Assembly: GCA_026415235.1 (NCBI GenBank)
Contig: JAOAHM010000019.1
Location: 1-64,000, forward strand
Reading direction: 5' to 3'
Length of the DNA stretch: 64,000 bases
Source of the DNA: Ignavibacteria bacterium
GTDB taxonomy: Bacteria; Bacteroidota; Ignavibacteria; Ch128b
The first letter of the stretch is position 1. The number at the start of each line of letters is the position of its first letter. Below the pieces are notes generated by a model. The model did not search any database. It was not told where the DNA came from and saw only the letters and a list, made by a program, of their open reading frames with translations. Made by a program: the position numbers and the translations under genes. Of the stretch, positions 19,393 through 28,782 are shown in pieces.

Positions 19393-22300
19393 ATGAACAG
19401 AGAAAAAAGAATTAAATATCTAATCTTTACCTGGCTTATTCTTCTTTCGATCGGAAGTATGGTAGGTTTCTACTCAGTAGAAAAGGGAAAAGATGGACAA
19501 GGTTCAAGCCAGAGACTTGATAAGACTACAAGAGCTTATTATATGAAAATTAATAACATTGAGCTACCATTGAACAACGCAGGTGTTATTGCTGATGTAA
19601 CCATACCCCCTTATACTTCCGAAGGTAAGTTTGATGGGCTACCGTTTTTGTTCTCTTCAGGTTTTGCAATGTCTGGATATGTTGACTTAGGACAACCTAC
19701 TGAATTTTTGTGGGCAAACGCTGTTGCAACTGCATCGAGAATTAGGGATTATCAAGCTGGTCCTGTGAAGGCAGATGGAACGCCTTCAGATCCAAATGAC
19801 CCAAAACATGTATTATATATTGTAAGGTCGGATGAAGAACCCTTTGGTCCATCTTGGCAAGAATGGAAAGATGCTGTAGCTTTGGGTGCAGAATTTTATG
19901 ATGGTGATAAAAATGGAAAATATGAGCCCGTTGATAAAAATGGCAATGGTATGTGGGATCCTGATGAAGACCGTCCTGATTTACTTGGTGATGAAACTGT
20001 TTGGTGTGTAATTAACGATGGTGTTCCCGCTAAGGACCGTAGATATACAGATGTTAATCCATTAGGAATAGAGATTCATCAAACAGTTTTTGGATTTGCT
20101 TCATCTGGTTTGTTAGGTAATATTTTATTTGTTCGATACAAGGTAATCAATAAGAATGCACAAGGAAAAGTTTTAGATAGTGTTTATTTCAGTGTTTGGG
20201 CTGACCCTGATATTGGAGATTATACAGATGACTTAGTTGGTTGCGATGTTCCAGCATCTGCTTCAGGTTATCCAAAAACTCCACCTGAAGGTAGAAATGC
20301 AGGATATGTTTATAATGAAGGTTCAGATCCAACTTATGGTCCAAATCCACCAACTTTCTTAATTGATTTCTTCCAAGGTCCATTTGTTCAAACTGGTAAT
20401 AACGCAGATACTGCGTTTAACATTAAAGGACCATACTTAGGAATAGATACATTAGTTGGATACAAACAACTTGGTATTAGTTCTTTCTTACAATATTTCC
20501 AATCAACACCGCCAGATCAAGCTGATCCTGCAAATAGATTTGAGTTAAGATATTATACCTTAGGATATAATAGACAGGGTAGACCACTTAATCCATGTAC
20601 TTGGGGATTTGGTAGTGTAGTTGGTGGTGTAAATTGTAATAATGTTGATCCAAGATTTTTCTACTCTGGAGATCCTCATAGAAATATTGGATGGATTCAA
20701 ACCACTGCTGCTGATGAAAGAATGATGGTTAATACAGGAAAATTTAGATTAAGACCCTATTTAGATACAGTAATTATTACTGCTGCTTATGTAGTTGGAA
20801 GAAGTACAAGTGCAACTGCAAGTATTGAAGAAGCTAAAAGAATTTCTGATTTCGCACAATTTATTTATGACCAAAACTTTAAATCACCACCTGCTCCTCC
20901 AGTACCAAAAGTTACAGCTATCACAACTGAAAATTCAATTGAATTAGTATGGAAAACATCTGAAGCAGTTGGATTTAGAGATAAGACTGTAGCATATGAT
21001 ATGAGATTTGAAGGATTTGAGCTATGGACATTCAGAACAAATTCAGTTGGTGATGTATTTGGTGGTGTTCAAAATGCGAAGATTCTTGAGCGATGGGATG
21101 TTAAGAATAAAATTGACGATGTTTTACAACAAGACTCAAAAACTGGAATTATTAGTACAATTCATAAAAAAGGAATTCAATTAGATACCAACATTTATTT
21201 AGATCCTGTAAGAGGTTACATACGATACAAGATTACAACTGACCCATGGACTGGTGGTCCAATTGTAAAAGGTAAGAAATATTACTTTGCTCTTGTGACC
21301 TATGCATTGAACCATGATGTTTTAATTCCAGTAAATCCAGGTGCACCAACAAGTAATTACTACATTAGTGGAGCTGCATTCGTTGGAAATACCGTTTCTG
21401 TTAAGAAAATAATTAATGATGGTATTATTCCAGGTCAAGATTTGAATGATCCATACAACTTTAATCTGCCAACAACTGTAGCTGGTGCAACTGAAGCTAC
21501 TGCATTTTTTGATGAAGTAGAAAAATCAAAACTTACTGGCGATAACTATGAAATAACATTTAGTAGAGACCCATCCTCTACTTTGTATTTCATGACTTGG
21601 TCTTTGAAAAACTTAACTAAGAATCAAACATTGATTTCAAATTCACGTGTATATTATAACTTGTTGCCAGATGATCAAAAATCAACTACGCCAATTGTTG
21701 ATGGTGTTTCAATTAGAATCAATTGGGTACCTGCCGAGATAAAGTCTCCAATTAGATCGTTGAAAAATAACTGGTTAAGAAATTTTGTAAAGAACAGTAC
21801 TGGTGTATTCTATCTTGCAAATGATATAACTTCAGATACAATTTATGGTTTAACTCCAATAACTGTAAGCAACAGGTTAGCTGTGGATAGGCATGGTAAT
21901 TTCAGCGCTGATAAATTAGGTCAGATTGAAATCAGATTTAGCTCACAAAGTAACTTTGGCAAAGCATATAGATTTGTTTCCAATACAACTGCAAATGTGT
22001 ATAGATCAGGATATTTATCTACCAGTCCAAATAAACGCTGGTGGATTGATGTTCCTTTCCAAGTATGGATGGTTGATCAACGAAAAGGTATAAACAGACA
22101 ACTAGCCTGTGGTATTATGGAATATGTTCCAAGCGGTGGTAAACCAGATGGTGTATGGGATCCTGACACAAATATTGCGGCAACCAAAGAATATATCATA
22201 ATCTTTGACCAAGATTATGATCCAAATATGAGACAGAGAGAATATATTGGTGATACAACTTCAACAAGCACAGCTCGTGCTGCAAGTTTGATGGGATGGA

Positions 22301-22869
22301 ATCCTGCTGCTGATTTCAACTTTAGTGCTGAACAATTAAATCGCGCAAGAGCAAGGTGGCTCGGAGCTATTTATCTTGTTGCATTAGAAAAGAGAACCTC
22401 AGCTGATACTTGGTCTGATGGAGATAAAATTGTAATACCGATAAGCTATCCAATTACACCTGCTGATAAATTTACATTCAAAACAACACCAGCTGGAACA
22501 CCTGTATCAATGGAATACAAGAAATCGTTATTTGATAGAGTGAATGTCTATCCTAATCCATTGTATGCTTATAATCCTGCAGTAGGTTATTATGGTGATG
22601 TTTCTAATCCAAAGAACGATGAGCCATTTGTAACATTTACGAATTTGCCTGAGGAAGTGACGATTAAGATTTATACATTGTCTGGACAATTATTACAAGT
22701 TCTTTATAAGAACGATAAGAAGACAACTTTGAATTGGAATTTGAAGAATAAAGATGGATTAAGAGCTGCATCAGGTGTATATCTTGCAGTTGTATCGTCA
22801 CCTGGATTAGGAGAGAAAGTTTTGAAGTTCTCCATCATTCAACCTCAAAAGCAAATTAAACGATTCTAA
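19393..22869 (+). CDS. Large exported protein with T9SS-type C-terminal sorting-like domain
   Basis: N-terminal hydrophobic signal; C-term VNVYPNPLYAYNP...VTIKIYTLSGQLLQVLYK...GVYLAVVSSPGLGEKVLKFSII. Confidence 0.8.
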   Translation: MNREKRIKYLIFTWLILLSIGSMVGFYSVEKGKDGQGSSQRLDKTTRAYYMKINNIELPLNNAGVIADVTIPPYTSEGKFDGLPFLFSSGFAMSGYVDLGQPTEFLWANAVATASRIRDYQAGPVKADGTPSDPNDPKHVLYIVRSDEEPFGPSWQEWKDAVALGAEFYDGDKNGKYEPVDKNGNGMWDPDEDRPDLLGDETVWCVINDGVPAKDRRYTDVNPLGIEIHQTVFGFASSGLLGNILFVRYKVINKNAQGKVLDSVYFSVWADPDIGDYTDDLVGCDVPASASGYPKTPPEGRNAGYVYNEGSDPTYGPNPPTFLIDFFQGPFVQTGNNADTAFNIKGPYLGIDTLVGYKQLGISSFLQYFQSTPPDQADPANRFELRYYTLGYNRQGRPLNPCTWGFGSVVGGVNCNNVDPRFFYSGDPHRNIGWIQTTAADERMMVNTGKFRLRPYLDTVIITAAYVVGRSTSATASIEEAKRISDFAQFIYDQNFKSPPAPPVPKVTAITTENSIELVWKTSEAVGFRDKTVAYDMRFEGFELWTFRTNSVGDVFGGVQNAKILERWDVKNKIDDVLQQDSKTGIISTIHKKGIQLDTNIYLDPVRGYIRYKITTDPWTGGPIVKGKKYYFALVTYALNHDVLIPVNPGAPTSNYYISGAAFVGNTVSVKKIINDGIIPGQDLNDPYNFNLPTTVAGATEATAFFDEVEKSKLTGDNYEITFSRDPSSTLYFMTWSLKNLTKNQTLISNSRVYYNLLPDDQKSTTPIVDGVSIRINWVPAEIKSPIRSLKNNWLRNFVKNSTGVFYLANDITSDTIYGLTPITVSNRLAVDRHGNFSADKLGQIEIRFSSQSNFGKAYRFVSNTTANVYRSGYLSTSPNKRWWIDVPFQVWMVDQRKGINRQLACGIMEYVPSGGKPDGVWDPDTNIAATKEYIIIFDQDYDPNMRQREYIGDTTSTSTARAASLMGWNPAADFNFSAEQLNRARARWLGAIYLVALEKRTSADTWSDGDKIVIPISYPITPADKFTFKTTPAGTPVSMEYKKSLFDRVNVYPNPLYAYNPAVGYYGDVSNPKNDEPFVTFTNLPEEVTIKIYTLSGQLLQVLYKNDKKTTLNWNLKNKDGLRAASGVYLAVVSSPGLGEKVLKFSIIQPQKQIKRF

Positions 22870-22889
22870 CAAGAATGAGGGAAAAAGTC

Positions 22890-23915
22890 ATGAAAAAGAT
22901 AAGTTTTTTAATCTTGATTTTGTTAATTAGTTCAAATTTAACCTTTGCGGGAGATGTCTCCCGTAAAGGTACAAATGGAGCTGAACAATTGCTTGTGCCT
23001 GTAGGAGCTAAGAGTATTGCTACTGGTGGAGCATTTTTAGGTGATGTTAAAGGTGTTGAAGCAATTTATTATAATCCAGCTGGATTGGATTTGGCAGGTC
23101 GTTCAGAAGCAATGTTCAGTTATATGAACTATTTAGCTGATATTAAGGTATCTTATTTCGCATTGAGCGCTAATTTAGGTGATTATGGTACATTTGGACT
23201 AAGCTTAAAATCATTTAACCTTGGTGATATTCCTATTACAACATTTGAACAACCAGATGGAACTGGCGCGACTTATTCTCCAACTTTAATTACAGGTGGT
23301 TTAACCTATTCAAAGCAGATTACAGATAGAGTTTCTGCTGGTGCAACTGTCAAAGTTATTTATGAAGCAATTACGAATGTTTCGGCAACTGGTGCTGCAT
23401 TGGATTTTGGTGTCCAATATCAATTCCCGAATAATATGAGATTAGGCGTTGCTGTTACAAACATTGGTACTAATATGAGATATAGTGGACCAGATATGCA
23501 GCAAAAAATGGAAATTCCTGGTAACCCTCCAGGATTTGGATTCGGTGTATTTGAACCATCGACAGAAGAATTCCAAATTCCAAGTTATTTTGAATTAAGT
23601 ACATCTTATAAATATGATTTCAACCAGCAGAACTATTTAATGTTTGCTGGAAAATTTACAAACAACAACTTCTTTGAAGATGTCTTGTCGTTTGGCTTGG
23701 AATACGGATTCTTGAATACATTCTTCTTGAGAGGTGGTTATAACTATCTTGTTGGAAGTAAACCAGAAGATAATTTATATGGTTTGACCTTAGGTGCTGG
23801 TGTGAGTTATAGTTTTGAAGGTTCAGTTTTCTTTGATTTTGATTATGCTTATCGTGCAGTTAGAGACTTTCCAACTGGTGCACAACATATATTCACAGTG
23901 AAATTAGGTTTGTAA
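22890..23915 (+). CDS. PorV/PorQ-like outer-membrane protein
   Basis: Signal peptide; GAEQLLVPVGAKSIATGGAFLGDVKGVEAIYYNPAGL; beta-barrel C-term. Track start 22875; ATG at 22890 (MKKISFL) also possible. Confidence 0.85.
   Translation: MKKISFLILILLISSNLTFAGDVSRKGTNGAEQLLVPVGAKSIATGGAFLGDVKGVEAIYYNPAGLDLAGRSEAMFSYMNYLADIKVSYFALSANLGDYGTFGLSLKSFNLGDIPITTFEQPDGTGATYSPTLITGGLTYSKQITDRVSAGATVKVIYEAITNVSATGAALDFGVQYQFPNNMRLGVAVTNIGTNMRYSGPDMQQKMEIPGNPPGFGFGVFEPSTEEFQIPSYFELSTSYKYDFNQQNYLMFAGKFTNNNFFEDVLSFGLEYGFLNTFFLRGGYNYLVGSKPEDNLYGLTLGAGVSYSFEGSVFFDFDYAYRAVRDFPTGAQHIFTVKLGL
22941..22970 (+). promoter_or_regulatory. 30-nt near-perfect palindrome/hairpin inside the PorV-like CDS
   Basis: ACCTTTGCGGGAGA-TG-TCTCCCGTAAAGGT, 14-bp stem with one G.T pair. 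Confidence 0.6.
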
Positions 23916-23940
23916 TCATTAACCAACAAGCTTGAAAGGA

Positions 23941-23980
23941 AGGCTACCAGAAGTTTGTTTATACTTTTGGTAGCCTTTAT
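23941..23980 (+). terminator. Intrinsic terminator
   Basis: AGGCTACCAGAAGT...ACTTTTGGTAGCCT followed by TTATTTTT, between PorV-like gene and GWxTD gene. Confidence 0.85.
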
Positions 23981-23991
23981 TTTTGAATATT

Positions 23992-25359
23992 ATGAAAGGA
24001 AAAAATTTTTTAATCTTCGTATTAATTTTAATCTCAAATGCATTCGCTCAAAGATTGAGCGAAAATACTGTTTACATTGATTACTCAAGATTCAGATACA
24101 ATTCTGATAGTGTTTATCTGGAAATTTATTATGGTATCTCTAATCGGGCTTTAACTTTTAAGAATAATTCAAATGAAGCTGAACTAAAAGTTTTTATACG
24201 AGATACCATTAATAATAATATTGTTGGATATCGGAATTTTAGAATTGTTAGTGAACAAAATGTTCAAAACGAAAATGAAAAATATTTGACTGGAATAATC
24301 GGTTTTAAGTTAAACAAAGGAAATTATTTAATTGATTTTACAGTAATTGATTATTTTGATACTCTCAATATTTACAAAGTTACATTTCCTATTAAAATTC
24401 AAAGTATAAGCACAAAAAATTTTGCAATTAGTGATATACAACTTTGCAGTAATATAATTGAAAACTCAGATAACCAAGAGTCATATTTTTATAAGAATAC
24501 TTATGAAACATATCCAAATCCAAGTAATGTTTATGGGGAACAATTGCCAATGGTGTTTTATTACATAGAATTATATGATTTACAAAAATCAGGCAGTGAA
24601 AATAGTCTCAAATACATTGCTAAGGTAATTGATGCACAAGGTAGAGAAAAATATTCAAAAGAAAAGCTAATTCAACGTAGATATAATTCAATAGTTGAAG
24701 TTGGCGCAATTAATATTACGAAATTTTCAAGTGGTACATATACTTTAGCAATCTATCTTTTGGATTCATTAAATAATTTTGGCTTAGTTTCATCGAAAAA
24801 ATTTTTTGTATTTAATCCTCACATTACTGAAGAATTACAAACCAGAAGAAGTGACGCAGATTTGCTCTCTTCTGAATTTAATGTTATGAGTGAAGAAGAA
24901 TTAAATTTAGCATTTGAGCAATCGCGTTATATAGCATCAACCGATGAAATAAAAAGATGGAATTTGTTGAGTGATATTGAATCTAAGAGAGTATTTCTAT
25001 TTAATTTTTGGAAACAACGAGACCCAAATCCGAACACTCCTGAAAACGAGAGAAAAATTGAATACTTTGATCGAGTTAGAAGAGCCGATGAAATGTTTAG
25101 AAGTGCTCGTGAAAAAGGATGGAGAAGTGATAGAGGTAGAGTATATATTGTTTATGGAGAACCATCTGAAATTGATCGATATCCAAACGAAATGGATGCA
25201 TTCCCTTACGAAATATGGTCTTATAATAACATTGAAGGTGGTGTGATTTTTGTTTTTGGAGATATAACTGGAACTGGGCAAATGATTTTAATTCATTCGA
25301 CACATCGTGGTGAGATGCACGATGAGAATTGGTTCCGTCGTGTTCAAAAAAGTCGTTAA
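23992..25359 (+). CDS. GWxTD domain-containing protein
   Basis: C-terminal EKGWRSDRGRVYIVYGEPSEIDRYP...YEIWSYNNIEGGVIFVFGD; track start is TTG at 23983, ATG at 23992. Confidence 0.88.
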   Translation: MKGKNFLIFVLILISNAFAQRLSENTVYIDYSRFRYNSDSVYLEIYYGISNRALTFKNNSNEAELKVFIRDTINNNIVGYRNFRIVSEQNVQNENEKYLTGIIGFKLNKGNYLIDFTVIDYFDTLNIYKVTFPIKIQSISTKNFAISDIQLCSNIIENSDNQESYFYKNTYETYPNPSNVYGEQLPMVFYYIELYDLQKSGSENSLKYIAKVIDAQGREKYSKEKLIQRRYNSIVEVGAINITKFSSGTYTLAIYLLDSLNNFGLVSSKKFFVFNPHITEELQTRRSDADLLSSEFNVMSEEELNLAFEQSRYIASTDEIKRWNLLSDIESKRVFLFNFWKQRDPNPNTPENERKIEYFDRVRRADEMFRSAREKGWRSDRGRVYIVYGEPSEIDRYPNEMDAFPYEIWSYNNIEGGVIFVFGDITGTGQMILIHSTHRGEMHDENWFRRVQKSR

Positions 25360-25368
25360 TTCTAAATA

Positions 25369-26235
25369 ATGAAAAATAAGTTTGAATATTTTTTATTAAA
25401 GTTTCTTTCTTTTCTGGTATCTCGTTTAAGCTTAACTAATGCAAGAAGGCTGGCAAATTTGCTAGCCTTTATTTTTTTTTATTTCATTCCTATTAGAAAA
25501 AAGGTTGTTACTAAAAACTTAAAAATTGCCTTTCCATCAATATCAAATAAAGACTTAACAAGATTAACAAAAAAAGTTTATCAAAACCTCTTTATTGTGT
25601 TGATTGAAATTCTTTACCTTCCTTTTTTAAGTAAAGAAGAAATTGAGAAATTAGTGGAAGTACGAAATATTGATTTGGTTGAAAAAGCTTTACGAAAGGA
25701 CAAAGGATTAATTTTTGTTTCAGCACATTTTGGAAATTGGGAAATAATGGCAATTGCATCCGCAATTAAAATTAACAAAACATTTTCAATAGTAATTAAA
25801 CCATTAAGAAATCCTTATGTAGATGCATTCATTAATGATTGGAGAACGAAATTCGGTAATAAAGTTATACCATTAGGAATATCAGTAAAAAATGTTTATC
25901 GTGAATTACTTGAAAAGAAAGTAATTGCACTTTTAGCTGATCAACGTGCAAGTTTAAATTCTTTGGAAATGGAATTTTTTAGTAAGAAGACACATGTCTA
26001 TGAAGGACCAGCGGTTTTGTCAATCAAAACTGGTGCGCCAGTTATCTTTGCTATTCCAATTCGCCAACCAAATAATATTTATTTAATTGAGCTAATTGAA
26101 ATTCCAATACCTGAAAATGGTACTGAAAACGAAAAAATTTATAAGATGACTAAAAATTATATCACGATTCTGGAAAATTACATTAGAGCTTATCCTGAAC
26201 AATGGTTTTGGTTTCACAATAGATGGAAACATTAG
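25369..26235 (+). CDS. LpxL/HtrB-type lysophospholipid acyltransferase
   Basis: SAHFGNWEIMA catalytic motif, ALLADQRA, YPEQWFWFHNRWK. Confidence 0.9.
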   Translation: MKNKFEYFLLKFLSFLVSRLSLTNARRLANLLAFIFFYFIPIRKKVVTKNLKIAFPSISNKDLTRLTKKVYQNLFIVLIEILYLPFLSKEEIEKLVEVRNIDLVEKALRKDKGLIFVSAHFGNWEIMAIASAIKINKTFSIVIKPLRNPYVDAFINDWRTKFGNKVIPLGISVKNVYRELLEKKVIALLADQRASLNSLEMEFFSKKTHVYEGPAVLSIKTGAPVIFAIPIRQPNNIYLIELIEIPIPENGTENEKIYKMTKNYITILENYIRAYPEQWFWFHNRWKH

Positions 26236-27257
26236 GGAGTAATTCCATAAAAAGAATTCTTGTAATTCAAACGGCTTTTCTTGGTGATGTACTTTTATCA
26301 TTACCAATTGCACATCATCTAAAAAAAAATAATCCTGCTTATGAGGTTAGTTATTTAATTAAAAAAGAGTTATCACAAATTTCTGAAATCTTTCATCAAA
26401 TTGATGAATACATTCTGATAGATAAATCAAAATATTTTTCTTCGATTAAAGATGTTTTGAAAAAAATACAGAATAAGTTTGATGTAATTATTGCTCCACA
26501 TAGATCAAGTCGAACAGCATTAATTTCATTTTTTAGTAAGGCACCTGTTAGAATTTCTTTTGACAAATCGTCATTAAATTTTTTGTATACACACTTAATT
26601 AATTATAGAAAAGATTATCATGAGGTTCAGAGGAATTTAAGTCTTATCCAACCAATTGTTAAAGAGATTAATTGGAAAGAAAAAATATCTCTAAAACTTG
26701 ATAATTATATTATGAATGATACTTTTATGAGTTGGAGATATGACAATAAAAAGATAATTGTAATTGCTCCAGGAACTAATTGGGAAACGAAAAGATATCC
26801 TGAATATTATTTTGGAATTCTTACAAAAAAATTTATTGAGCAGGGATTTAAAGTTGTTCTGATTGGAGCAAATCAAGATTTTGAAATTGGATTGAGGATT
26901 GAAAAACAAGTAAAGGATGAAGTTAATCTGCTTAATCTAATTGGTAAACTAACACTAAAAGAAAGCATTAGCTTAATTAATCTTTCTGATTTATTGATTT
27001 GCAATGATAGCGCACCAACTCACATGGCAGTATTTACAGATACACCAATATTAACAATTTATGGTTCAACGGTTCCTGGTTTCGGATTTTATCCCTTTAG
27101 AGATTTTGATAGAATTGTTCAAATAGAAAATTTATCGTGCAAACCTTGTGGGATTCATGGTCATAAAAAATGTCCTGAAAAACACTTTAAATGTATGATT
27201 GATTTAAAACCTGAAATAGTTTTCAAAGAAGCAGTCTCTATCTTAGAAAAAAAATAA
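26223..27257 (+). CDS. Glycosyltransferase family 9 (heptosyltransferase-like)
   Basis: ILVIQTAFLGDVLLSLP, NDSAPTHMAVFTDTPILTIYGST. Confidence 0.92.
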   Translation: METLGSNSIKRILVIQTAFLGDVLLSLPIAHHLKKNNPAYEVSYLIKKELSQISEIFHQIDEYILIDKSKYFSSIKDVLKKIQNKFDVIIAPHRSSRTALISFFSKAPVRISFDKSSLNFLYTHLINYRKDYHEVQRNLSLIQPIVKEINWKEKISLKLDNYIMNDTFMSWRYDNKKIIVIAPGTNWETKRYPEYYFGILTKKFIEQGFKVVLIGANQDFEIGLRIEKQVKDEVNLLNLIGKLTLKESISLINLSDLLICNDSAPTHMAVFTDTPILTIYGSTVPGFGFYPFRDFDRIVQIENLSCKPCGIHGHKKCPEKHFKCMIDLKPEIVFKEAVSILEKK

Positions 27258-27281
27258 AACATTATTCTTAATTTTGTATCG

Positions 27282-28169
27282 ATGAAGCTAAATAAGTTTA
27301 AGAAAATATTCATCTTCAATTATGATTTAATTTTAGTTCCCAGAAATACATCCTCCAATAATAAAACATATCGCTTTACATCTTTCAAAGCATTACTTCT
27401 TATTTTGATTGTGTTAATTGTTTCAAATTTAATTTTGATTGCTCTAATTTCATACACACCTCTTGGTAGAATTTTACCTGAAACACCATTTTCGTCAAAC
27501 GAAAATTATTCCCAAGTAATTGAGCTTAAACAGAAAGTTTTAGAACTTTCAAGAGAAGTAGAAAGAGTGCAGAAGATAAACGAAAGATTGAATCTTATCA
27601 TTGAAGGAAAACCAATACCAATTGATCCAAGAGACTTAGATACAAATTATCAAAAAGAAAAAATGCGAAGAGATAGTTTACGAATCCTTCAGAGAAATAA
27701 TTTTTCAAATAATATTTACCAAATTTTCAAATACTTATTAACAACTTTTATTTCAGAAAATTATCAAGGTGATGATACACAAAATCAAAAAGAATTTATC
27801 TTCTTCATCAAACCAACTGAGGGATTGATTACAAGAGGATTTAATAAAGACATTTCACATTTTGGAATAGATTTTGGTGTTCCTGTTGGTTCTGTAGTCC
27901 GTGCTTCTGCATCAGGAATAATTGTCTTCGCAGATTATACAATTAATGATGGTTATAAAATAATCATTTCGCATTCGAGAGGTTATTTTACAATTTATAA
28001 GCATTTAAGTCAGATTTTGAAAAAAGAGAAAGATTATGTAAAGCAAGGCGACATTATAGCTCTCTCGGGGAATACTGGCAAACTAACAACTGGTCCTCAT
28101 TTACATTTTGAAATTTGGAAATACCAAACACCAATTGACCCACAAAAAATTTTGGTGGACTTGAAATGA
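27282..28169 (+). CDS. M23 family metallopeptidase
   Basis: TM anchor, coiled coil, HFGIDFGVPVGSVVRASASGIIVFAD, GNTGKLTTGPHLHFEI. Confidence 0.95.
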   Translation: MKLNKFKKIFIFNYDLILVPRNTSSNNKTYRFTSFKALLLILIVLIVSNLILIALISYTPLGRILPETPFSSNENYSQVIELKQKVLELSREVERVQKINERLNLIIEGKPIPIDPRDLDTNYQKEKMRRDSLRILQRNNFSNNIYQIFKYLLTTFISENYQGDDTQNQKEFIFFIKPTEGLITRGFNKDISHFGIDFGVPVGSVVRASASGIIVFADYTINDGYKIIISHSRGYFTIYKHLSQILKKEKDYVKQGDIIALSGNTGKLTTGPHLHFEIWKYQTPIDPQKILVDLK

Positions 28170-28522
28170 AAAACAAATTAAAAACGATTGACGAGTTATC
28201 ACTAATTGCAAAGCATTTAGATATTAAAGGTAACTTAATTGGAGCAGGAGATTTAAAGATAGATGGTAAAATTGAAGGAGATGTAACTCTTGATGGAAAT
28301 TTGTTTCTATCGGACTCAGCTTCTATCAAAGGTAATATTAATGCGAATAATTTTGAATGCAATGGGATTGTAGAAGGAAACATATTTGTAAAAGAGAAAT
28401 TAACAATAGGTTCGAAATCAAAAATAGTTGGTGATATAAAAACAAAAATTTTGATAATTGAAGAAGGTGCAGAGGTGAACGGCAAATGTATTGCTCTTAA
28501 AAATTATGAAGAGGAAAATTAA
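28166..28522 (+). CDS. Bactofilin family protein
   Basis: IKGNLIGAGDLKIDGKIEGDVT beta-helix repeat; ATGA overlap with M23 gene. Confidence 0.93.
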   Translation: MKNKLKTIDELSLIAKHLDIKGNLIGAGDLKIDGKIEGDVTLDGNLFLSDSASIKGNINANNFECNGIVEGNIFVKEKLTIGSKSKIVGDIKTKILIIEEGAEVNGKCIALKNYEEEN

Positions 28523-28524
28523 CA

Positions 28525-28782
28525 TTGTCTTCTAAGATTATTGATAATCAACGAAAGGTTATTGAAGGTTATAAAAAAATCGGACCATATCTCGGATTAG
28601 GAACTCAACTCGCAGCAACGGTCATAGTAATGTTTTATCTGGGTTATTGGCTTGACGAAAAATTTCAAACAAAACCAATTTTGGTTATAGTATTCTCAAT
28701 GTTAGGTGCATTTGCTGCTATTTACAACTTTATTAGATCAGTATTAAAAATTTCAAATCAAGAGACAAAGAATAAAAAATGA
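28525..28782 (+). CDS. AtpZ/AtpI-family ATP synthase-associated protein
   Basis: Two TM, LGLGTQLAATVIVMFYLGYWLDEKF, position at head of atp operon. Confidence 0.85.
   Translation: MSSKIIDNQRKVIEGYKKIGPYLGLGTQLAATVIVMFYLGYWLDEKFQTKPILVIVFSMLGAFAAIYNFIRSVLKISNQETKNKK

Noticed and set aside
20401-20417. AACGCAG-ata-CTGCGTT hairpin inside the 1158-aa CDS
   Set aside because: 7-bp stem far from gene ends; treated as chance, and used as a caution that short CDS hairpins occur in this genome
28054-28485. 143-aa antisense ORF over M23/bactofilin
   Set aside because: Reverse-frame shadow of the beta-helix repeat; no domain signature
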